This document shows, piece by piece, positions 7,999 to 14,727 of a DNA stretch of 15,505 nucleotides. The notes under the pieces are model-generated. The model made no database searches. It was not told the DNA's origin and saw nothing but the letters and a program-made list of their open reading frames with translations. The number at the start of each line of letters is the position of its first letter. The first letter of the stretch is position 1. Made by a program: the position numbers and the translations under genes. This stretch comes from DATMQA01 sp035566895 (GTDB lineage: Bacteria > Verrucomicrobiota > Verrucomicrobiia > Limisphaerales > UBA8199), in contig DATMQA010000121.1 of NCBI GenBank assembly GCA_035566895.1, positions 1 through 15,505 on the forward strand. Reading direction: 5' to 3'.

Positions 7999-9515
7999 TC
8001 ATTTGTTTTGCGTCCCCACACCAGGAATCTGCTTCCCGTATTTGAGATAAAACTTGTTTTCAAACAACCCGTTCGGGTCAAAGCTGCGCTTGGCCTCAAA
8101 AAACGCCTTAGCTTGGGGATAGGCTTCGGCGAATTGTTCCGGCGTGGCGTGTAGGCGATACGGCAGATAGTATCTGCCTCCATGCTGGAGCGCGGCGGCG
8201 ATGATTTCCTGGGCTGTCTTCGCCATCCTGGTCTCCCCATCAGCGTCGCGGTTCTGGTTAAAGAGCATCACCAAAGCATACATGTCCTTATCGGCATACC
8301 GTAACGTCGAGTCGGTATCTCGGCCTCACCGTGACATTCATCAAGTCGGCCTGGTTCCTCGGGACGATTCTTCGCAACTCCCCAAGAAATGGCTCAAACT
8401 GGCCGGACGTGACAAAGCATTCCATGAGAATGTCGGTGCTGTCCCTGCGGCGATTCTGAAAGAGCGCGACCGGTTCGTAAAGCAGAGCATTCCGCTCGAA
8501 GGCACTGCCGGAGATCACGGCATCCAAGTGGGCTTCTGCCTCCCATCGCAATTGCTTGCCATAATCACTCCCTGCGGTGCCACGGAAAACCAGGCGTTTG
8601 AGTTCGGCCTGCTTCGGGTCGGTAAGACATGTGACCAAGGTGCCCTTCGACGGCACACGATGGAAAAGATTGATGATCCCTTCCGTCAGAAACTTCTCCT
8701 GGGTCAGGCGAAGCCGTCCATAGACCAGGGCAATATCGGATGCCTGCTCGGTTTTTCGGATAAGGGTGGCAACGTATTGGTCACACGGAACCACCACGCG
8801 CTCAAGAGTGTAGTTTTCATTCGGCACGACCCTCAGGTCCGCGTCGAGGATGATCCCGAACAAGCCGTAGCCGCCCAGGGCGAGTGAGAACAGGTCGGCG
8901 TTTTCGGTGCGGCTGCATTTTACAATTCTTCCGTTTCGCTAACATCAGCCGGAACGACTCGACCGTGGAACAGATCGGGGGACGATTGAACTGCCAGCCG
9001 TGGCAGTTGACGCTGAGCGAGCCGCCGATGGAAAAGTCATCATTGGATTGCATCACCTCCACCGAATAGCCCTCCGCGTTCAAAAAGCCGATGACCTCGC
9101 TCCAGCGCGCTCCCGCTTGTGCGTGGAGAATCTTCTTTGCTTTGTCCAGCTCCAGGTGATGGAATGGCAGCATGTCAATCACAATGCCGTTGGGGCAAAT
9201 CGTGTGGCCCCCCATGCTGTGCCGCGCCCCCGCAATGGAAAGCTTCAGGTGCAGAGTGCGAGCGCGTTCGAGAAGCATCGCCAACTGCTGCTCGGCAGAC
9301 GCCTGGTCTTCAGGCACCTTCCAGATTTCGGTCACCGCAGTTTCATTCAGGCGGCTTGCGTCGTTGATCGTGCCGGATGGAGAAGAGGCATTTTCGTCCA
9401 CATCGCGCCGAGCGGTTCTGATGAGGTGAAAGACCGGATGCGCAACAAGAATTGCCAGCACCGCAAAGGCGAGCGCCAAGAAACACAAGACCATCCTTAA
9501 AGGCTTCATCTTCAT
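7999..9515 (-). pseudogene. FAD-linked oxidase (VAO/arabinono-lactone oxidase-like), broken by two frameshifts
   Basis: Three consecutive frames make up one protein. The first (9515 to about 8936) has a single N-terminal membrane helix (about 8-27) and the FAD-binding half: SIAGARHSMGGHT (about 93-105), then DDFSIGGSLSVNCHGWQ (about 159-175). It loses frame after ESFRLMLAK at the TTT run 8934-8936; removing one base restores LANGRIVKCSRTENADLF and continues through GGYGLFGIILDADLRV. The second frame runs to about 8320 and breaks after LMNVTVR. The third resumes at GRDTDSTLRYADKDMYALV and ends with YYLPYRLHAT, FFEAKRSFDPNGLFENKFY, a typical C-terminus of the family. GAGGA lies 8 nt before the second ATG (9509), so that may be the true start. 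The gene begins 9 bp after the zinc-ribbon gene stops, so the two were probably co-transcribed. Sequencing errors could mimic the lesions. Confidence 0.85.
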
Positions 9516-9524
9516 ATTCCTCGA

Positions 9525-9971
9525 TCACGCGCGCTTAACTGAGTCCCGGAATCGTTCATGGACAACCAATCGCATCTCGCGGCCTTCAAGGTCGTATGAT
9601 TGTAACTCGGGCTTGATCTTTCGCTTCCGGCAAGCATCACAAATCGGTAGTTTGAGGCTCAGGGAAATGTCCTTCTTGGCAGCGTCAAACGCCGAGAAGA
9701 TTCTGCCGAAAGGCACCGCAAGACTAAAGAGCGATCTCCCGACAGATGTCGCTGCATCCACATTCGATACCTCTACCTTGACCAGATGGCGGGCAGGCTC
9801 TGCGCAGTTGAAGCAAATGTTTGGAAAGGACTCGCCGCCCCGGACCACAAGTAGTCGCATCTGTGTGCCGGGCGCGGCCACGTCGGTCACATTCTTGCCG
9901 CATGAGGGGCATTCCCCGGAGGCCGAAGGGGCAACCCATCTGTAGCAATGTGGACACTCCGTGATGCTCAT
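9525..9971 (-). CDS. Small zinc-ribbon protein of unknown function
   Basis: The ATG at 9971 gives 148 residues, preceded by GGTGGG about 5 nt upstream. The frame extends to 10076, but that would overlap the upstream gene by 65 bp. Four CxxC pairs are visible: C6/C9 (CPHC), C21/C24 (CPSCG), C53/C56 (CFNC) and C111/C114 (CDAC). The first two make a classic rubredoxin-like zinc ribbon; the last two flank a middle part containing VKVEV and a moderately hydrophobic stretch (80-95) and could form a second metal site. No catalytic residues. It sits between the UspB-like gene (40 bp gap) and the broken oxidase gene (9 bp gap), suggesting one transcript. Confidence 0.75.
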   Translation of the reverse strand: MSITECPHCYRWVAPSASGECPSCGKNVTDVAAPGTQMRLLVVRGGESFPNICFNCAEPARHLVKVEVSNVDAATSVGRSLFSLAVPFGRIFSAFDAAKKDISLSLKLPICDACRKRKIKPELQSYDLEGREMRLVVHERFRDSVKRA

Positions 9972-10011
9972 GTGACCCACCGCCGAACAGGCTGATAAGG
10001 GGCGCGCATGA

Positions 10012-10845
10012 TCAATAAACCAGGTTGGCCCCGAAGTCGGGAATTCTCCCGGCCTTAACCTCCTGACTCCAATCATTCAGCTTCCCGTTGTCCATGTTCC
10101 AGAACTTGCGACACAGCTCGAAATACTCCAAGACGGCCTCGTGCTCTCCCTTCTCAAGAAGGTCTTTGGCCAAACTCATGTTTGGGCCGAAGCTGTCCAT
10201 CTGTGGCGAACCAGGGCTATTGCCCGACGCGATCAAGTGCCGCTTGGCCTTGTCAATGTGGCCCTCCCGGACGGCAATGCGACCGAGCACCAGGTTTGCA
10301 TCCTGGACAGCGTTTCCGTAATTCCAATTGCCTTGGAAGTCCGGCAGCATCCTCATCAACTCTTGGGCGTATTTTCCGGCGTCCTCCACTTTGCCTGCAA
10401 CAAAGCTCTCTTTGGCGGCATCGTTTAGAGCGTAGAACTTTTCCTCTTGAGTTCTGGCGGCGGCCAACTTTTTGGTTGCATCGTCAAGGCGCGGCTGCGG
10501 GGTCACGGCCATGCCGCCGCTGCTGTGGCTCCCGCTACTGGTCATGAAGACCACGACAAACAAAACAAAGAGCACGAAGTAAGCGGCCATGTAACAACGC
10601 AAGAAGCTCGCAAATCGGGCAAATCCCCGGTCGCCGAGCGCACTATAATCGCGCCGCCACAAAAAGCGGAGCACCGCCAGGCCATTGGTGATGCTGTTGT
10701 TCAGGAATAGTGTCGGACGCCCAAGTGCCTCCCATGTCTGCAAATGACGTGAACGCAGCCGCGAAAGAAAAATGTGGTGTAAAACAAGGCCCGCCGCACA
10801 GCTTGTAAACACCAAAACAAGTAGGATCGGAAGTAACGCGTTCAT
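10012..10845 (-). CDS. Two-helix membrane protein, UspB-like N-terminus with TPR-like C-terminal domain
   Basis: The 277-residue protein has a transmembrane helix at about 5-27 and another at about 83-101. Between them is a basic segment WEALGRPTLFLNN...LRFLWRRDYSALGD...FARFASFLR that resembles the UspB family layout. Residues about 120-277 look like TPR-type helical pairs (YALNDAAKESFVAGKVEDA; LGRIAVREGHIDKAKRHL). A well-conserved-looking tail SFGPNMSLAKDLLEKGE...VLEYFELCRKFW...IPDFGANLVY follows. An AAAGG lies 10 nt before the ATG. The repeat-family leader motif (10850-10872) is only a few bases upstream. Function unknown; probably a protein-protein scaffold at the inner membrane. Confidence 0.78.
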   Translation of the reverse strand: MNALLPILLVLVFTSCAAGLVLHHIFLSRLRSRHLQTWEALGRPTLFLNNSITNGLAVLRFLWRRDYSALGDRGFARFASFLRCYMAAYFVLFVLFVVVFMTSSGSHSSGGMAVTPQPRLDDATKKLAAARTQEEKFYALNDAAKESFVAGKVEDAGKYAQELMRMLPDFQGNWNYGNAVQDANLVLGRIAVREGHIDKAKRHLIASGNSPGSPQMDSFGPNMSLAKDLLEKGEHEAVLEYFELCRKFWNMDNGKLNDWSQEVKAGRIPDFGANLVY

Positions 10846-10849
10846 GACC

Positions 10850-10872
10850 GACTAACCTTTGGCAGTGTATCC
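10850..10872 (-). repeat. Repeat-family end motif GGATACACTGC-N5-GTTAGTC in a gene leader
   Basis: On the minus strand, GGATACACTGC (10872-10862), then five bases, then GTTAGTC (10856-10850), directly ahead of the ATG at 10845. The same block with the same 5-base gap is found at 11361-11339 (GTTAGAC) and 7100-7078 (GGATAAACTGC, GTTGGTT). Only this terminal part of the repeat is present here, in a 39-bp gap between two genes. Confidence 0.6.
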
Positions 10873-10884
10873 GCCGTGACACGA

Positions 10885-11319
10885 TTAGACCATTCGTGTC
10901 TCATCTTCAAACCTCAACGTCCTGATCATCCGCTCGCAGTCGGGCAACTCCGTCTGTTGCGCGCCCCGAGCACACGTGTATGTAACCTTGGCGAAGTTCC
11001 GGCCATCCGAAGCATACCAAACGCGGATGAACTCGTCGCCGGGCGTGAAGCTGGCGGCGGCAATGCGAAGCTCCCCATCCTCCACGACTATGTCCGCCGC
11101 CTCACCAAGCTCACGTGAACTCGCAAAGTCCCGGAGCATGGAAAGCAAGAGCTGTGATGGCGGATCGGGAATCCGACCGCTCTTATAAAGGGCAACCGAA
11201 AACTGAAATGCTCCGACGCCATCCAGTTTCGCCTGCGTCCAAGGCGGGTTTGCCGCTTCAATCTCGTCGGTGATGTCGCACCAACCATCGCTGCGTCGAA
11301 TTGTGAATGGCAGGAGCAT
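10885..11319 (-). CDS. Uncharacterised soluble protein, 144 aa
   Basis: There is no signal peptide or membrane segment. Visible features are an N-terminal beta strand and FTIRRSDGWCDITDEIE, PPWT (25-28), GVGAFQFSVALYKSGR (34-49), a helix LLLSMLRDFASSRELGE, and a second beta-rich half with AAASFTPGDEFIRVWYASDGRNFAKVTYTCA ending in ERMIRTLRF. The pattern (GW.DIT...FQFS...D.R..A.VTYTC...I..TLRF) resembles small alpha/beta proteins of the DUF1795/Mog1-like or immunity-protein kind, but I cannot assign a named family. It stops 39 bp before the UspB-like gene in the same direction; its stop lies in CTAATCG, like two other genes in the window. Confidence 0.65.
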   Translation of the reverse strand: MLLPFTIRRSDGWCDITDEIEAANPPWTQAKLDGVGAFQFSVALYKSGRIPDPPSQLLLSMLRDFASSRELGEAADIVVEDGELRIAAASFTPGDEFIRVWYASDGRNFAKVTYTCARGAQQTELPDCERMIRTLRFEDETRMV

Positions 11320-11338
11320 GACCGAAAGTGTTCGTGTG

Positions 11339-11546
11339 GTCTAACATAAAGCAGTGTATCCTCCGCCTCCCGGGTTGCAAGCCTCCCAATCAGGTGCGGC
11401 GGCGAAGGGGTGGCCAGGTGGAGCCGCACTGCCTACGACCGCAGCGCGTCCGCCCTGGAGCTGGCCTCCCTGTTGAGGCCACTTGGGCAGGAGTGTGAAC
11501 GGCGCGTCCCAGTTTGCGAGGTTAATCTGGCAAGCGGACCGCAACG
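11339..11546 (-). repeat. Dispersed repeat, copy B (most complete, about 200 bp)
   Basis: This copy contains both halves seen separately at 7078-7197 and 7681-7813. On the minus strand it starts with CGTTGCGGTCCGCTTGCC (11546-11529) inside the last codons of the upstream gene. It provides that gene's TAA in AGATTAACCTC and ends with GGATACACTGC-TTTAT-GTTAGAC (11361-11339), 20 nt before the next gene. Frames through it exist in several phases but do not look like protein, so I treat it as non-coding. Confidence 0.8.
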
Positions 11547-11830
11547 AGAAAGAGGCCGATTGCCGTTATGATTGAAACAACCGCGATTGCTTTGGCCAAG
11601 GGTTTTCCATGGAGCCATTCTTCAGCCTCCTCAGCGAGCACTCCGAGCTTGCCGTAGTATATTTCCACATCCCTCACGTGTTTGCGAGAATCGAGCGGCG
11701 GCAGAGGGGCGGCAGGATTGGCGGTTTGCATAGCCTCATTTTCTCGGTCAATCCGATCCTGGGCACGCCAAACCAAAACAGCACGGCCGAGGCCAGCAAG
11801 CAGAATAACGATGCCAAGCCAATTGAGCAT
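11522..11830 (-). CDS. Small membrane protein with two predicted helices, 102 aa
   Basis: The ATG at 11830 is chosen because MLNWLGIVILLAGLGRAVLVW starts directly with a membrane helix (2-20). The frame reaches 11896, but the extra residues are polar and no better start signal exists. A loop rich in charged residues (22-78, including DSRKHVRDVEIYYGKLGVLAEEAEEWLHGK) is followed by a second helix (79-97). The last codons (VRLPD) and the stop lie inside repeat copy B. No Shine-Dalgarno is seen. Function not recognised. Confidence 0.6.
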   Translation of the reverse strand: MLNWLGIVILLAGLGRAVLVWRAQDRIDRENEAMQTANPAAPLPPLDSRKHVRDVEIYYGKLGVLAEEAEEWLHGKPLAKAIAVVSIITAIGLFLVAVRLPD

Positions 11831-11886
11831 GGATCGTAAGTCGGCAACGGACGTTGAGTGCGACTGTTTCACCGAGGTTAATCTAA

Positions 11887-11959
11887 CCCGAACCACCTGA
11901 TGCGGACCCGCATGTCAGGTGGTGTGGGAGCCGGGAAGGCGTCCTCGCGGCGACCCGAT
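11887..11959 (+). ncRNA. Hairpin pair resembling group II intron domains V and VI (orphan remnant?)
   Basis: ACCACCTGA (11892-11900) pairs perfectly with TCAGGTGGT (11915-11923). Inside, TGCG pairs with CGCA around GACC, and two unpaired bases (TG) lie on the 3' side between the helices. A 9-bp lower helix, two-base 3' bulge and short capped upper helix is the layout of group II intron domain V; the usual AGC triad and GAAA loop are not matched exactly. The next ~35 bases can form a weaker helix (GGG/CCC, CCG/CGG, AGG/CCT). Its A at 11953 is 7 nt from AT at 11958-11959, like the branch-point A of domain VI. No intron-encoded protein is present. It could instead be a REP-like palindrome or terminator. 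Confidence 0.35.
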
Positions 11960-12402
11960 TAGGCATTTGGGGAATCCTTCATGACGCGTGCCAGAATCAA
12001 TGCGCTCAGCAGTAGGTAAAGACCTGGCGCAATCCAGAAAATCACTGGCGCTCGCTTCACCAAGATCGGAATGAATGGTGCAGCAAAGCTGATGACCGTG
12101 AGCGCACCGAAGGCGGCCACAGCCCGCCACGGCTTCGCAGCGCGAAATGCTCGTGATGCCTGCCAATAAAGTGCGCCGCCGAGCAACTGAGCTTCCGCAA
12201 TCCAGAGATCGAGCAACACTCGATTCACGTCGGGAATCCCTTTGCGAACATAAAAGCTGACGACGCCGACCGAATGGCCAACACCACCGAGGCACAAAAC
12301 AATCCCGAGCACGCGCAACATTCGTCCGAAGTGCGACTGCGTGCGACGGCGGTCGGCCTCTTCGGACTTACGAGCCGCTTCTACATCGATGTTGGCCTGC
12401 AT
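11959..12402 (-). CDS. Small multi-pass membrane protein, 147 aa
   Basis: The ATG at 12402 (MQANIDVEAARKSEEADRRR) gives a charged cytoplasmic start. It is followed by helices at about 29-50, 66-85 (weaker), 94-113 and 119-140, and a C-terminus MKDSPNA. The frame continues to 12612, but that upstream part contains a perfect 10-bp inverted repeat and reads as unlikely protein, so I exclude it. No domain recognised. The stop codon lies in CTAATCGGG at the very end of the domain-V/VI-like element. Confidence 0.6.
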   Translation of the reverse strand: MQANIDVEAARKSEEADRRRTQSHFGRMLRVLGIVLCLGGVGHSVGVVSFYVRKGIPDVNRVLLDLWIAEAQLLGGALYWQASRAFRAAKPWRAVAAFGALTVISFAAPFIPILVKRAPVIFWIAPGLYLLLSALILARVMKDSPNA

Positions 12403-12479
12403 AAACGGAATCTTCGCGGAGTCTTCTGCCCAACAATTACTCAACGAACCACCCGTCTGTATATTGAACAACGCAAAGC

Positions 12480-12517
12480 CAGCGCGCAAACTTTTCATAT
12501 CTGAAGGTTGCGCGCTG
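12480..12517. repeat. Perfect 10-bp inverted repeat with 18-nt loop
   Basis: CAGCGCGCAA (12480-12489) and TTGCGCGCTG (12508-12517) are exact reverse complements. The loop contains, on the minus strand, CAGATATGAAAAG. It lacks a T-run, so it is not a standard Rho-independent terminator. It may be part of a repetitive extragenic element. Confidence 0.6.
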
Positions 12518-12742
12518 CGGCACCATTCCGTCAACATCGAGAGAACCCACACCCAGTGAGTCCGCCGCTCCTGCCTCGCCCGGTCGAGCGAGCGCGGGGT
12601 GGTCAGCGCCAAGCCGCCAGAGGCGGAGGGCAGTCCAATCTCAGAGGCAAGCTCTGGCTGGTCAGGGTTCCGGAGTTCCCCGGAATTGATGACAGTGAAA
12701 GTCGCCGATGTGTTGTTAAATACTGCGGCCTTGGGGAAGTCT

Positions 12743-12795
12743 GAGGGGCAGCTTCTAAGCGCCGACGAGAGGGCAACTGCACCGACCTGCCCCTC
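12743..12795 (-). terminator. Inverted repeat just after the sigma factor gene, possible terminator
   Basis: GAGGGGCAG (12743-12751) and CTGCCCCTC (12787-12795) are exact reverse complements separated by 35 nt. On the minus strand the element starts 6 nt after the stop codon of the sigma factor gene. There is no T-tract after it, so efficiency as an intrinsic terminator is doubtful; it may instead stabilise the 3' end. Confidence 0.35.
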
Positions 12796-12801
12796 TGCGG
12801 G

Positions 12802-14193
12802 TTATTGGCCAACAGGTTTCTGAAGATGTTGGTCTTCCCACGGGCCGAAGTTGCCGTCAGGGGCACGATGGACTTCGGAATGGCCATCGGCGAAACCATA
12901 GGCTTTATTCCATGAGCCGTCTGGCGACTGCCGCGCTTCCTTTTCGCGGATTACGATGATGCTCCGCGGGTTGGTGAGGTCGTTAAGCGCTCCCTGGTAA
13001 ACGATTTCAAACTGGTCCGGTGCCAGATTGGTTTGATTCCTGGCCTGGTCGGGCAAGAACGATACCGCTTGGTCAAAGTTGGTGGGGAACTGTCCCTGGT
13101 TTTGATCGGCATATAGACTAAACGCCATTATCCAAGCCTTTGGGTAATTCAATCTCGCCATGGTCATATGTCTTTCCTGGTCTTCACGATCAGCTTGGGG
13201 TTGCGCCTGGGGCGTTTGCGTGTTTCTCTCGCGCACCCTTGCCAGGTCGGCCAATTGTCCTTTTAATCCACCAACTTCCCCGCGCAGCCGCAACAACTCC
13301 AGGAGCTGGTCCTGAGCCATCGGCTGATCAGTTTTGGATTGTGTTTGGGAGAGCTGTTCCTTCTCGGCTGCTAACTGGCCGACCTTCTGTTCAAGCGAGC
13401 TGTTTTCCTCCCGCAGCCTGACCAGAGACCGATGCTGAATCATCAAGGAAGTTGCCGCTCCAGCCACCAGAATGCCGATGATGCCGATCTGAAGTTTTGT
13501 CATACTCGCAATTTTGAGGAGGGTTAAAGTGGCTCCGCTGGCTGCCGCACTGGCCAGGGCCGTTCCAGCAACACTTGCGCCCAGGCCCGCTGGCGCTGCC
13601 GTGACTGCCTCAGCGCCCAACGCTGTTCCGAGCGCTGCCGCTGACAAACTGACGCCCCGATTTTTGAGCAACAAATGTAGTTTCTCCAAACCGCGAGTCA
13701 CGCGCTTCCGTGCGGCATCCTCAGTGCTGTTGAGCATCTCACCCACTGAACGAAAATCGAGCTGCTCGAAATAGCGCAACAGAATGGCGGTGCGATCTGC
13801 AGCCCCCAGTTGGTCTATCGCTTCGTCGAGGATGGGAGTGACCTGGGCCAGGTTGGCCTCGGTGTGGTCTTGGAGCCCATTCATTTCGACCGCCTGCCTT
13901 TCACGTAACTGACGGCGGCGTTCGCCGCGCATGATGGTCGCAGCCACAAAAACAGTGTGGTGATGGAGCCACCCGCCGAGCAGCACGTCCCTGGGAAGGG
14001 TTCGAGCCTTCCTGGCCAAATCAATAAACACGGTTTGGGTGACATCCTGCGCCAGGTGCGTATCACCGCCGACCAATCGAACCGCTGCCGAATAGACCAG
14101 GTCGATGTAGCGCGTAAGCAGCTCACGAAAAGCCGGTTCCGAACCAGTTGTTGCGTAGTCGGCGAGCAGGCTCTGGCTCTCCGTCATCTTCAT
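12802..14193 (-). CDS. ECF sigma factor fused to a membrane anchor, coiled coil and pseudopilin-like C-terminal domain
   Basis: The 463-residue protein contains sigma region 2 at about 20-100 (LLTRYIDLVYSAAVRLVGG, AQDVTQTVFIDLARKA, GGWLHHHTVFVA) and region 4 at about 118-180 (LDEAIDQLGAADRTAILLRYFEQLDFRSVGEMLN...ARKRVTRGLEKL). Both helix-turn-helix and core-binding parts look complete. An Ala/Gly-rich linker (183-225) leads to one transmembrane helix (about 233-252). A coiled coil follows (about 256-325, LREENSSLEQKVGQLAAEKEQL). The C-terminal domain, predicted outside the cytoplasm (about 345-463), contains AWIMAFSLYADQNQGQFP and YGFADGHSEVH, like DUF1559/pseudopilin-like proteins. It may sense a signal and release or hold the sigma domain without a separate anti-sigma factor; none is found next to it. 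GGAGG lies 15 nt upstream and GGTGA closer; ATGs at 14193 and 14187 are both possible. Confidence 0.9.
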   Translation of the reverse strand: MKMTESQSLLADYATTGSEPAFRELLTRYIDLVYSAAVRLVGGDTHLAQDVTQTVFIDLARKARTLPRDVLLGGWLHHHTVFVAATIMRGERRRQLRERQAVEMNGLQDHTEANLAQVTPILDEAIDQLGAADRTAILLRYFEQLDFRSVGEMLNSTEDAARKRVTRGLEKLHLLLKNRGVSLSAAALGTALGAEAVTAAPAGLGASVAGTALASAAASGATLTLLKIASMTKLQIGIIGILVAGAATSLMIQHRSLVRLREENSSLEQKVGQLAAEKEQLSQTQSKTDQPMAQDQLLELLRLRGEVGGLKGQLADLARVRERNTQTPQAQPQADREDQERHMTMARLNYPKAWIMAFSLYADQNQGQFPTNFDQAVSFLPDQARNQTNLAPDQFEIVYQGALNDLTNPRSIIVIREKEARQSPDGSWNKAYGFADGHSEVHRAPDGNFGPWEDQHLQKPVGQ

Positions 14194-14354
14194 TTCACCA
14201 CTAAAAAGCCTCCAATGGCTGAGACCGGACAGAAATCTTCATGGGTTTCTCCCGGCCCTTTAAAGCGGACTGGGCGTGGAACGGCGCGTCTGAACTTCCG
14301 CCTCGCATCGAACGGAGACGCGGGGCGGCAATTCAACGTTGCAATTGGATTGCA

Positions 14355-14654
14355 TCATGTATGACCCCCGATGAGGAATCTGAAGTTAGTAGCCAGAACC
14401 CCGCCCAAGAAAATGAATAAAGGCGACATCAGTAAGCTGGAAACCGCCGCGATGGGGATTGGGTGTCGTGAAGACGGTCGCAACGCTCGCCAGCTCGCTG
14501 CGAAAAAGCTAACGAAGACCAGGGCCAACGAACCGATGTAGATATACTTGAGGAACCAAAACAAGCTTATTTTGACCTCGACGATGACGAGCAAAACCCA
14601 AAGAAGCAGGAAGACGACTGCGACCAAACCATTATATGCTAAGAAACGCTTCAT
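14355..14654 (-). CDS. Small membrane protein, three predicted helices, 99 aa
   Basis: Hydrophobic segments lie at about 8-26, 34-54 and 66-87, with a basic stretch (WRALRPSSRH) between the second and third. No recognised domain and no clear ribosome-binding site. It lies 161 bp upstream of the sigma factor gene in the same direction, and 73 bp downstream of the DUF7832-like gene. Confidence 0.55.
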   Translation of the reverse strand: MKRFLAYNGLVAVVFLLLWVLLVIVEVKISLFWFLKYIYIGSLALVFVSFFAASWRALRPSSRHPIPIAAVSSLLMSPLFIFLGGVLATNFRFLIGGHT

Positions 14655-14727
14655 CGCCGCGATTGGCTATGCCAGTTCGTCCGCAACGGGCCGGGAGCGC
14701 CCGTGTGTTCAATCCCAATGAATACAA

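Larger units (their letters stand above)
12403..12801. other. Non-coding region with inverted repeats
   Basis: Between the sigma factor stop and the chosen start of the small membrane protein there are about 400 bp without a gene I can support. It contains two longer inverted repeats (12480-12517 and 12743-12795) and shorter palindromes such as CCGCC-AGA-GGCGG near 12615 and TTCCGG/CCGGAA near 12668-12685. Confidence 0.5.

Noticed and set aside
8201..8887. Plus-strand frame of 228 codons
   Set aside because: It is antisense to the FAD-linked oxidase remnant; its continuity reflects codon bias of the real strand.
12403..12612. N-terminal extension of the membrane protein gene
   Set aside because: It includes a perfect 10-bp inverted repeat and reads as unlikely protein; the internal ATG at 12402 begins a sensible membrane protein.
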